From Cytidiella melzeri (lineage: Eukaryota > Basidiomycota > Agaricomycetes > Polyporales > Irpicaceae): 64,000 bases of DNA. This document shows positions 48,938-58,215 of the stretch, piece by piece. Each line of letters begins with the position of its first letter. Positions within the stretch are counted from its first letter, which is position 1. The DNA lies in the NCBI GenBank assembly GCA_022592445.1, contig JABYQR010000138.1:1-64000 (forward strand). The letters run 5' to 3'. Below the pieces are notes generated by a model. That model searched no databases, was not told the origin of the DNA, and saw only the letters and a list, made by a program, of their open reading frames with translations. A program made the translations under genes and the position numbers.

Positions 48938-51900
48938 GGAGTTGAAGAAGACATCAAATATGTCTGCACCAGGCCCAGACCACCTGTCATGGTTCTGGCT
49001 GAAACGCATTGTCATTCAAGGCCCTTATGACTTTAGTTGCAAGGACTTTGAGGATAAAGGAGATGCTACAGCAGCATCTAGGGTCCGGCATCTGTTTAAC
49101 GGATGCATTAAGTTTGGTGTGTTCCCGTCTGCATTCAAAGAGTCAAAGACAGTGATCATACCCAAACCAAATAAGCCGGATTACACGAAGCCCAAAGCGT
49201 ATCGTCCGATAGTCTTGCTAAATTGTATTGGCAAGTTGTTAGAGAAAGTCATAGCGAAGCGATTACAATTTGAGTCGCAGAAGTTTGGCATTACTCATCC
49301 TTGCCAGTTTGGCGGAACGATGCAGCATTCAACTACGGATGCGGGAGTGCAAGTTGTTCACAACGTGCGAGAAGGATGGGCGAGGAATAGGTTGTCCTCT
49401 GCTCTTCTGGTAGACGTGGCGCAGTTTTTCCCGTCGGTCAACCACACTATAGCCACTGGCGTGTTTAGACGGCAGGGCTTTAATTCAAAAATCTGCAACT
49501 TCTTTGAGGATTACTTCAGGGGCCGTATGACCAAATTCTGCTTCCAGGGGTCTGAGACAGACCCTAAGGATTGTTCGGTAGGAGCAGGGCAGGGCGCTGT
49601 CTTATCTCCACCGTTAACAGCATTGTACCTAGCTCCGGCTCTACATCATGTGGCGCCCACGAACCAGGTGCTTGAGGGGGATCAAACCCTGCAATTCTTT
49701 GTCGATGATGGGTGGATACATGTATTTGGCCCTCCAATGGCAAAAGCGCACATTAACCAACAACTTATAGCAAACGCTAGGTTGCTGGAACGCATATATG
49801 TAAAAATGACCGATGCCATGAGAATGGCAGGGTTAGAAGTAGAAGGGGATAAGACCGAACTTATCCATTTCAGAAATAGCACCAAACCTTGGAGCCCAGG
49901 TGAACCTTTGGGCCCAAGTGTGAATTTGCCAAGCCATGACGGGACAGTAATTGTCATTAAGCCTAAGGAGGTTGTACGATACCTGGGCTTCTTTTTCACT
50001 CCTAGACTTACATGGAGGGAGCACATAAGACGGTATGCTAACAAGGCGTGTAGCACTGTCAATGCGTTGCGATTACTTGGTAATTCTCAACGAGGATTTA
50101 ATCCTTATCATAAGAGACGGTTATACATCTCTAACGTGCTTCCAGTCTTACTCTATGGTGCACAACTGTGGTGGGATCCCAATTGGAAGCGACAGAAATG
50201 GATTGCGAAAGAGCTTCAACTTGCTCAGTCGCGAGCTGCGAGGTGGATCACAGGTGGCTTTAAGACCACTCCGATTGGTGCACTCGAGATAATGGCTGGG
50301 CTCATTCCCATCCGACACCAAGTAGACAAATTTATGTCGAAAGCTGCTCTTAGAGTGAGAACAGTGCATCGAGGTCACCCCCTCCGGGCTAATCTCCCGG
50401 CGGAGTGGGCGACAAACGATGCAAATTGTCGCATGCCTTTTCCTTTGGGGGCACGACGATATAAAGTGGATTCGCCTTTGGCGCACATCCATAGAATAGG
50501 GATGACTTCAGACGAAGCCTTTGATCCTGTTGATGTTGAAAACTGGCCTGGTAAACGCATTCTAGATGAGTTCCAGGACAGAATCAAGTTCTTTGTGGAT
50601 GCGCCTAACAAATCCTCCAACGATTTTAAGTCGTGGGTGGATGGAGATCTGAAACCTCGAATTGAGTTCGCAGAACATAATGAAGACATTCGTTCAGTTT
50701 GGACTGACGGATCTCTTATATGGGATGGGTCTGCAAGAAGACGCAAGTCAGGAGCAGCCTGGACTACACGACACATGGGTGTAACTCTTACTAGGAAACA
50801 CACCCCTATGGGCAATTCTGGCGTATATGACGCTGAAATTTGCGCTCTTGCTATGGGTATTAGTGATGCTGTCATGAACATTCCTGATAGTATCACTGAA
50901 ATCCACCTCTTTGCTGACAACAAGTCTGCATTGCAATCCATCCTGAAGCCAAATGTTGGCCCAGGACAGATGATGCGTTTGGTAGCGTGCCGAAGGGTGC
51001 GAGACTTCTTGAGCGCAAACCCTGCACGCTATGTGGGGCTGCATTGGGTACCAAGTCACATTGGCCTCGCACTCAACGAGGACATGGACAAATTTGCCAA
51101 AGAGGCTACAGAAAAACCACAACCGAGATTTACCTCGTGGAGTGTGGCACGTCAAGACAAAGATGCAATGGCTATTAAACGGTGGCATCGTCTTATGAAA
51201 GACTTTGATTACAAAGGGCACAGCAACGTTATTAAAACGTCTGAATTCAAGGGAGTGACACCAGTAGCCAAACGGCATTGGTGGTTGAAAAACCTTGGCG
51301 GAGCTCAGTCAGCGTTGTATAACGTTGATAAGCCTGATAATACAGTGGGTGTGGCGGAATATGCTGCTGCTACACGTCTCATCTCAGGACACATGCCTAT
51401 TGGCGAGTTCCGTGAAAGATTTCACCTGGAGGGCCCCGCGGAATGTGCGTGTGGCGCTATTGAAACTCGAAAGCATCTGCTGGACGAGTGTCTTTTGTGG
51501 TACCATGCTTGGAGACCACCTGACCCATACAACCAAGAGGAGCTAGCAGCTCTTGCGAGTATGGATTCTGCAGATTTCCAAAACTGCACACAGTCGTTTG
51601 GACAAAACGAACTCCTTGTGTTCTTGATCATGAACCCCATGGCAGGAACTTTTGAATGGGCTAAGCTGGTGGAAACGAGAACCTCAGATTTAGCTGCAAA
51701 TTGTTTCAACTCCTACGCGGTAACACGAGTATGGGCTGAGACAATACTTAAACAAACAGTGTTTGGTGCCCACACCAAGTGGAAACCGATCGATTACAGT
51801 CCCAAATCCCACCGGCAGTTCATGCGCGAAGTGTGGAGATCAGGACATGAGTGGACTATAAGGACGCTCATACACAAAGGGGAGGCTTCTGAGGAGCAGA

Positions 51901-52814
51901 AGCGTGACCCAATATTGAAGGTGAAGAAGCCGAAGGAGAAACATATTCCGGCGGATGATCACCATGCCAAGGCGGAAGCTGAGGCCAATGCTAGGTCGGA
52001 GGAGGACAGAGCAAAGTTCGTCGACTGGTTTTTTAGAAATCTAACAGACGACCTGGAGTTCAAATCTCTATACTCCAGTTGGTGGGGGCCGCAGAGGGAG
52101 CGGCAATACCTTGCTAATGGAAGGCCAGCGGATGCGCTGGATTTCGGAGAGGATGAGTTTCGCCTTCCTGTGGCAAACAGTGATTCCAATTCGAGACGCG
52201 ATGGTCATCATGAGGACGGTGGCGAGGTCGACCCCTTGCTGTCGGAATCTACACGGTGGCGGGCGAACCCCAGTCAGACAGGACGTTTGGCTTGGGGGGA
52301 ACCCACGGATGCGGGTTGGGGTGTTCTCTACCCTGCATCCGGCGAAGGAACCCTTCACCTAAGTGAGTGAAAGGGCTTTTGTGTGCCATAACCTGGCATG
52401 TTGGTGAATGTTGTGTTTCTTCAACGGAGGGGGGGTTATTTTCTCTTTCTGCGTAGTAGCGACAACGCGCTTAGACGGGGCTAAGTCATCAGGCCTAGGA
52501 CACACCACATTCAACCGTCCTGAAAAAACCGTCAGAAAGTAGCAGTTGCAGCGGGCACTCGCAGCCGCAGGCCAACATGGGGCCGGGGGTCTATGTCTCC
52601 CTTTCTGTTTCTGCCAAGTATAGGTTGTGACACTTGGGCGGTGCCTGAACACCACTGCCTCGCTGTCCGGTCCGCACCACTCATCCGAGGACTGTATAAA
52701 ACAACCCACAATCGGGACGGGCGCTGGCAGCCGTTTCATGGTTTCGGATTATGGTCTCACATGTAACTACGTTACGCACGGACCTTTATAAACTTGGATA
52801 TAAAAAAAAAAAAA
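48938..52814 (+). mobile_element. 5'-truncated non-LTR retrotransposon (LINE, Tad/I-like) with poly(A) tail
   Basis: The element is bounded by exact 15-bp direct repeats and ends in an A run (52802-52814). It encodes reverse transcriptase and RNase H but no endonuclease, so the 5' part was lost on insertion. The 3' untranslated stretch is 52371-52801. Exact target duplications and an uninterrupted frame suggest a recent insertion. Confidence 0.92.
48960..52370 (+). CDS. LINE polyprotein fragment: reverse transcriptase and RNase H
   Basis: One uninterrupted frame of 1136 codons from this ATG; the frame is open to the element's left edge. RT blocks are in order: SAPGPDHLSWFWLK, AYRPIVLLNCIGKLLEKV, HPCQFGG, ALLVDVAQFFPSV, GAGQGAVLSPPL and the catalytic FVDD, where most LINEs have F/YADD. 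A thumb region follows. RNase H signatures are VWTDGS, YDAEICALA, FADNKSAL and LHWVPSHIG. A Cys/His cluster (CACG, then RKHLLDEC) is typical of fungal LINEs. The N-terminal apurinic-type endonuclease is missing, so the copy is not autonomous. Confidence 0.92.
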   Translation: MSAPGPDHLSWFWLKRIVIQGPYDFSCKDFEDKGDATAASRVRHLFNGCIKFGVFPSAFKESKTVIIPKPNKPDYTKPKAYRPIVLLNCIGKLLEKVIAKRLQFESQKFGITHPCQFGGTMQHSTTDAGVQVVHNVREGWARNRLSSALLVDVAQFFPSVNHTIATGVFRRQGFNSKICNFFEDYFRGRMTKFCFQGSETDPKDCSVGAGQGAVLSPPLTALYLAPALHHVAPTNQVLEGDQTLQFFVDDGWIHVFGPPMAKAHINQQLIANARLLERIYVKMTDAMRMAGLEVEGDKTELIHFRNSTKPWSPGEPLGPSVNLPSHDGTVIVIKPKEVVRYLGFFFTPRLTWREHIRRYANKACSTVNALRLLGNSQRGFNPYHKRRLYISNVLPVLLYGAQLWWDPNWKRQKWIAKELQLAQSRAARWITGGFKTTPIGALEIMAGLIPIRHQVDKFMSKAALRVRTVHRGHPLRANLPAEWATNDANCRMPFPLGARRYKVDSPLAHIHRIGMTSDEAFDPVDVENWPGKRILDEFQDRIKFFVDAPNKSSNDFKSWVDGDLKPRIEFAEHNEDIRSVWTDGSLIWDGSARRRKSGAAWTTRHMGVTLTRKHTPMGNSGVYDAEICALAMGISDAVMNIPDSITEIHLFADNKSALQSILKPNVGPGQMMRLVACRRVRDFLSANPARYVGLHWVPSHIGLALNEDMDKFAKEATEKPQPRFTSWSVARQDKDAMAIKRWHRLMKDFDYKGHSNVIKTSEFKGVTPVAKRHWWLKNLGGAQSALYNVDKPDNTVGVAEYAAATRLISGHMPIGEFRERFHLEGPAECACGAIETRKHLLDECLLWYHAWRPPDPYNQEELAALASMDSADFQNCTQSFGQNELLVFLIMNPMAGTFEWAKLVETRTSDLAANCFNSYAVTRVWAETILKQTVFGAHTKWKPIDYSPKSHRQFMREVWRSGHEWTIRTLIHKGEASEEQKRDPILKVKKPKEKHIPADDHHAKAEAEANARSEEDRAKFVDWFFRNLTDDLEFKSLYSSWWGPQRERQYLANGRPADALDFGEDEFRLPVANSDSNSRRDGHHEDGGEVDPLLSESTRWRANPSQTGRLAWGEPTDAGWGVLYPASGEGTLHLSE

Positions 52815-52829
52815 ATCTCCTGGTACGAC
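52815..52829 (+). repeat. Right target-site duplication of the LINE
   Basis: Exact copy of the 15-mer at 48923-48937, immediately 3' of the A run. Confidence 0.93.
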
Positions 52830-53166
52830 TAGGCCCGACTCTTCAACGCTGTAGACAGCGTGCTCTGTCCGAGCATGTTACAGCACTGTCACAAGCATCT
52901 ACAGTGCTCGACGCCTCAAACTGGTGAGTTGCCGCCCCACCAGTACATATGGTGCTGACCGCTAAGTATTTTGTGCCGGCTGAGACAGCTGAGCACCCAC
53001 TGTCTAGTGCAGTCGCTATCTCGCTTGGGTTGTCATGGTCGTCATTGGTGCCAGATGGAGAGAACGTTGGAGCATGAGGAGCTGCCTGGTTCATAAAAAC
53101 GAGCAGGTAAGCCCATAGCTCTTCGTTCGAGTGCCCTCACTTGTTCATTCTTGTACTCATATCAGC
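52830..53166. other. Interior of the composite element, no gene seen
   Basis: No coding region could be supported here. It is the continuation of the sequence interrupted by the LINE and the leader of the passenger gene. Confidence 0.4.
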
Positions 53167-54838
53167 ATGCCCAACCCTTGGTCCGGCCCAGCAAGCTCTC
53201 GCCCGCAAGGTTCTGCATTTCATGAGCTTGTGGTACTTCCCACCCTTGTACCGCACCTTGCACGGCCTCTTCCTGGTATGATTGTGTCCCTTCCCTCGCT
53301 GTGAATACTAACTATTACATCTCAGATGCCCCAGAAGCACAAGAAGTGTTGGTGGGCACTTCCGCTGCTGAAAGATCTGTCAGCGCCCGACCGGATGCCG
53401 ATGAGAATGACGGCGCAGAAGTCGCCGCAGTCAAAGCTCCTGGTTTGTTTTCTACAACCGCAACGGAAACGCGCTTCGTGCGTACTGATTCATCTCTATT
53501 CAGATTGCCTTTTCTTTGTTCTTGTCACTATCCACTGGCGCGTGTCCAGTCGGGACGTGCCGTCAAGATGGCCAAACAGCAGGACACAAAACAGGTCTCC
53601 GCACAGACACCTGTCTTGAGGCTTGCTTGTGCCGAGTTCGTCACACTCGCACTCTCGGCGCATGGCTACGAGGACCGATATGTACCTGGGCCAATCAGTG
53701 GGCCCGGAATGAAAGTGTATTGGACAGGATACCCAGGCGGGAAGGCAAATGCGCCCACCGTTTCAAATGACAAGGACTGGGCTGTTCTATGCCGCCAACT
53801 GGGTACGACACGTGGATCAATCAATAGCATCTCAGTCACGTTCGATCTTGAGGCCATGGACGGTTTCAAAACTCGTAAGCGTGTAAGTTGTTATCTCTAT
53901 AGCTGTGTATTATTACTGACAGAGATGTTTACAGCCTCTCAGCCTGGATGGGCATGACAGCCGTCTCGAGATGGCGTCCGGAACTAGAGTATGTCTGTGG
54001 TTATATATCTGTGTCACCCTCACTGACATTTGTTCCAAGGTCCCATCAGCAAACGACTACTCGCAGGAAACCCGCGCAATTGCTTAGGCAATCAAAGCAA
54101 TCAAGGCACACTGGGACTGTGGCCTGCATGGTGGTCACTGCTACCTTAGTGCAGACGCTACTCATGTTATCCTCAACCTGTTTTGACTCAAACAATGGGG
54201 TGCAGCTAATGTAAGTCAGCATGATTCATGTATACATTTTTCACTAATCCCTTATATAGGTTGCTGAAGCTCGCTCGCCCATGGAACCTCCTCCCCAGGT
54301 TCTCCTCCTTGAGTGGACCGGTACTGTCAACACTGCAGGCTCCTCCAGTCTGAGCAGTGCAGCATCGAGACCCCGCGGCCGTGCAGGTCCGAACCCAGCC
54401 ACGACACCTTCGACATCTATGACAGACATGAATAGTCTGTTACTCGGCCTTGCCACCCCCCTTATCACTATGGCCATGCAACAGATGTCCTCATGGCACC
54501 CCAACTCGCCTTCACATTGCCCGGCTGCAGTTACACATCCCCGCTCACCTGTGACTCCATCTCGTGACCCCCACTCTTCACCTCTGCCTCCCGTTGATGA
54601 TGAACTTCGCCTCTGTCTCGAGGCTTTCGGTTGTGCAAAGCACCTTGTCCCGGATGTTGTGGCACGCGCTCTCGCTGGCCTCAATGATGCTGCTTACTCA
54701 TCTGACACTATTGACAATCCGACTGTTGAGCATCTGCAAGAACTTACAGGCTTGCCAGAAGGTCAGGCCTATCAGCTTCGACGCTTCGCTGCTGCTTGGT
54801 CGGGTAAGATTGAGGCAAAGCGTGCTCACCATGCTTGA
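53167..54838 (+). pseudogene. Passenger gene of unknown function with two nonsense codons
   Basis: Six exons (53167-53275, 53326-53477, 53550-53882, 53935-53988, 54040-54210, 54260-54838) keep one frame over 466 codons apart from a TAG (54085-54087) and a TGA (54184-54186). Both stops can come from C-to-T changes, of CAG and CGA. The exon between them has a Cys/His pattern (HWDCGLHGGHCYL), the middle has YWTGYPGGKANAP and VTFDLEAMDGFK, and the C-terminus has a small helical domain (LQELTGLPEGQAYQLRRF). It resembles multicopy mushroom-fungus proteins of unknown role. No transposase or nuclease motif is visible. The splice model is my inference. Confidence 0.68.
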
Positions 54839-54970
54839 ATCACAGGCCAATTATCTTTTTTTTAATTCTGCATGTCTCTTTCTCGCATACATCCTCTTTA
54901 GTGATCAACTTAATTCTGTCTTCATGTACATATGGTTGTTCTGTATCTATTCTGCTAGCCTACTCTGAGT

Positions 54971-55987
54971 TTATGTCATGTACCCACAATCTTTGAACCA
55001 TCCTTCCGTGTCCATCTCCGTCACTGACATGGTGGCCTGGTGTATGAGCCAGGGAAGCTGCTCTGTTCCTGTCAGCTGGCCCTCGTGACGGCGAAGCCAT
55101 ACTTTGATAGCAGAAAAGGCCTCTTCAATGGGGTTGAGATCAGGGGAATATGGTGGGAGGTAGATGAGTTGGGCACCACACTCATCCTCAATAAGAGCCC
55201 GCACATCTTCGTCGTGATGAATAGTACAGTTATCCATCCATGATTACTATACTACGAGGTCCTGGGAAAGGATTAAGCTTTGGAGCCTGCAATAACTCTT
55301 AGCTTCATGAAGTTCAGATATAAATCTATTGACTACACACCACCTGCTGCTGTAAAAACATGAGAAAAGTCTCCTTTGTTACTGAGCCCTCCCCAGCATA
55401 CCTCCTCTCCATAGAGCTGGAAGCAGAGAGTATCGAACTCCACGTAGTAGAGTTGAACGCTCAACACAAGGTTGGCCTTGTTCAGACCAACTGTAGCGTT
55501 GCTGTGCAGTATGATTGTCGATGGCGCTCTCATCGAGAAAGACAAAGAGATTGGGGTCTTTGTATTGCGCCATTTCCACTTCCCACAGCTGACGGAGCTC
55601 TTCATCTCGCTCAGCTGCTACCTGATTGACCTTTTTGTGGGTCAGCACAAGATCGCGTATTGTACGTGAGAGTATGGCAACTGAGACTTGAACTCTGCGC
55701 ACAGCACGAAGCTTTGCCTGTAGCTCGTCGAGAAACCCAGTACCCTTTATCTCAACAAATGCCTTGACGTATTGGAGATCACCTGTGTTGAGTACAGGAG
55801 GTCGGCCCCGCTGCTTTGCAGAAGGGTTATCGATCATGCCATGGTCCCGATAATTGTTGATGACCTTCGAGACAACTTGTCCAATGGAGACACGAGCGGT
55901 CTGAGAGATCCAAGTCTCAGTCCGCCCATCTACAAAGTACCATAGGACGATTCTCGCTTTCAAGTCGTCTGAGATAGGTGGTGCCAT
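54971..55987 (-). pseudogene. Tc1/mariner-type transposase with one frameshift
   Basis: Two exons (55344-55987, 54971-55286) flank a 57-nt intron. The N-terminus (MAPPISDDLKARIVLWYF) carries paired helix-turn-helix domains (ISQTARVSIGQVVSKV and RGRPPVLN). Catalytic residues are visible: Asp in FVFLDESAID, Asp in IVIMDNCTIHH, and Glu in PPYSPDLNPIEEAF. The reading frame changes by one base around 55405-55416, between LLPAL and the following EGSVTKETF block, so the copy is probably dead. It lies inside the composite element next to its right terminal repeat, on the strand facing left. The remnant at 430-1310 is a relative. Confidence 0.88.
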
Positions 55988-56136
55988 CGCATTGATTGCA
56001 GTGGACGTAGTGACGAGCGCGAACAACAGACTGAGGCCAGTCACGTCTTGCAAGTTCGTCACACTGCTTGGCAAGACAAATATAGCCAAACACGGAAAAA
56101 ATCCGCGCGAGTTTCACGAAAATATGCAAACGGCTG

Positions 56137-56681
56137 TACCACGCCAGTGGAGAGGGTCTTAGGCTCTGGGTTTTTCGGTCTGCTCTGCCAAATTCACAAA
56201 TGTCACGTGTGGCTTATGCAACGTATAGCTAGTGCTTGGCGAATATCATTAAATATTCCAACTAGGCTGTATTTAATGATTACCATTGAATACCAATATC
56301 ACATGATGGATATTGAATAATAATGTATTTAATAGTATTGGTATTGGTTAATATTGGTATTTATTGGTATGTAATGGTATTTGATGATATAGATATAGTC
56401 AGTGTTTGGGTGATTCAAGTTCGAGTCCTTGCTCACCTGAGTCTCTGATTGTCTTGCATTTATAGCTCACACATTGTAAAATGAACTCACAAAGACAGTA
56501 AGATGGTATGCATGACTATTAGCATGCACTATAAGCAGCATTACTGTATATGTTACCACCACTTCATTGGAGTTTGGTATGTTCTGTTGTCTTACAACTG
56601 GACAGTGCTACTACATAGACTTTGAACAAATTGGTACATGTATGCTAACACTTGCTCCGGATAGACACACCAATGAGATAC
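56137..56681. repeat. AT-rich spacer with TATTGGTA-type short repeats
   Basis: Between 56245 and 56400 the sequence is very AT-rich and repeats TATTGGTA-like octamers several times. No gene is seen in this stretch. Confidence 0.6.
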
Positions 56682-57200
56682 TCAATACCCTTGCCAAGCC
56701 TGATCTGTAACCACTCCTTTGAGATAACAGTCTTTGATGCCTTCCTTGGCCCCAAGAGATGAGTGAGAGTCTCTCATAGTGTGCTTGCATGATGAGAATA
56801 GCCTCTCAACAAAGACACTGACACCAGGAATTGCAAGAATGTCCCGTGCGATGTGAGAGAGGGTGGGAAAGACCTTTGCATGACTCTACATAGGCAAGTT
56901 GGTTAGCAAGGACCACAAGTTTGTCTTAAATGTGGTACATACCTTCCATCAAGTGAGTACATCCTCATCATCCTGAGGAGAATGTGCAACACTGGGGTAA
57001 AGCTCTATTCAGATGAGCAGCTGATGTGACTGATGCAAAGGCTATTGCAGATGCAAAAATTGACTTGTTGGCTGGCTGTGCAGATGTGGGTGTGTTGGCA
57101 GACTGCAAGGCTGTGGCAAGAGCAGAGGAATACTGGGTATAAACCTCTCTGAGAAGATGCTCTGCTTGAGCTGCTACTTTTGTGGCCCATCAGGCGGTGT
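56682..57200 (-). mobile_element. hAT transposase remnant (C-terminal dimerisation domain)
   Basis: Minus-strand translation of 56682-56873 gives FPTLSHIARDILAIPGVSVF, then ERLFSSCKHTMRDSHSSLG, ending with a stop. That is the conserved hAT C-terminal dimerisation region. A second piece (57005-57190, AEHLLREVYTQY) may be the preceding exon. Catalytic parts were not found, so it is a fragment. Confidence 0.75.
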
Positions 57201-57980
57201 GTTAGCCCATAATGTGATAGCCTAGGGTAAAATTAGTACAGAGTCAAAGCTTTCTGGAGAGTGCCAAGAATGCACATACATTTTAAAGAAGAATGCCCCG
57301 CTCAATCTCTGCCAGAGTTGTTCCACCAGTGTGACACTAACACATACCCAGGACACAGAGGGACCAGGCACAAACACACCAGACCTCGAGGGAGGTGATC
57401 ACGTGTGTGAGTAGTAACAGGAGCAGAGTGAATATGTGATGGTAGTGGGTCCAAGAGTCCTAGGCTTCACCTGAACACAAATGAGAGGGGATGCAATGTG
57501 GCAAGAGGCAACAAGATGCAACAAGATGCAGCGCAAAGCAACGAGGCAAGAGGAGTGCAAGTGGTAGGTGGGAGCTGCAATACAACTAGGAGCAAGAGGG
57601 GGGGATTGGGTATGTAGAGAAGTGCAAGAAACAACAGTGATGCATGCCAAGGGATTTACAAGGTGCAAGGTAAAGAACCCAAGAGGGTAATGGTGGGGAA
57701 AGCTTGAAGGTTGAGTGAAACAATGAGAAGAGGTTGCAAGGGATGAGAGGAAAGGAGAAAGCACAGTGAATCACAGTTGCCTAGTGAAAGAGAAATGTGG
57801 CTTTAAAATGCAGGGCAGTGAAAGGAACACAATATAAACACAGTGGCCAAGAGAAGGTAAACAATGGCTCAAAAGGAGGATGCAGTGAAAGAGGAATGCA
57901 ACTCAGTGAAATAACACAGTAGAATAACACAGTGAGGAACACAAGAGGGCTCTAGCACGCAACACAAATGAGATATACGC
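57201..57980. other. Repeat-rich stretch without genes
   Basis: Purine-rich on the + strand with many irregular GCAAGATGCA-type words; no coding signal. Confidence 0.4.
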
Positions 57981-57984
57981 ACCA

Positions 57985-58078
57985 CAAGTAAGCTCAAGAC
58001 ACAAGATGCAAGGAGCAAGGAGGCTCGAGACGCAAGATGCAAGGAGCAAGGAGGCTTGAGACGCAAGATGCAAGGCCT
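57985..58078 (+). repeat. Minisatellite, about 31-bp unit, nearly three copies
   Basis: The unit starts CGAGACGCAAGATGCAAGGA and repeats almost exactly nearly three times. Related, more diverged words recur at 59318-59400 inside the fold-back element. Confidence 0.75.
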
Positions 58079-58215
58079 GCAGAGGCAAACTTGAAGGGGG
58101 AAACATGGGGGGATGTCGTATTCTGAACTACTCAAGGTACAAACACACTGTGTATAAATACTACTGCAAAAAGTCCATATCAAATTCAAGGTCTGTGTGA
58201 GAGTGAGGCGTCGTA

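Larger units (their letters stand above)
48811..56136 (-). mobile_element. Composite Tc1/mariner-type element bounded by TIRs and TA, with passenger gene and nested LINE
   Basis: The left end (from 48811) and the complement of the right end (to 56136) begin with the same 36 or so bases (CAGCCGTTTGCATATTTTCG, then TGAAACTCGCGCGG), and similarity continues for about 85 bases. Each end is next to a TA (48809-48810 and 56137-56138), the target duplication of the Tc1/mariner superfamily. Inside, from left to right, are a LINE insertion, a passenger gene and a minus-strand Tc1/mariner transposase adjoining the right end. Removing the LINE leaves about 3.4 kb. The alternative is that the left end is a solo terminal repeat of another copy. 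Confidence 0.65.

Noticed and set aside
56395..56450. tRNA- or SINE-like B box (AGTTCGAGTCC)
   Set aside because: Only a 4-bp stem forms, and the distance to any A-box-like word is too short.
57399..58189. Long Leu/Ser/Cys-rich minus-strand frames over the minisatellite
   Set aside because: They are translations of repetitive purine-rich DNA, with no start context or homology.
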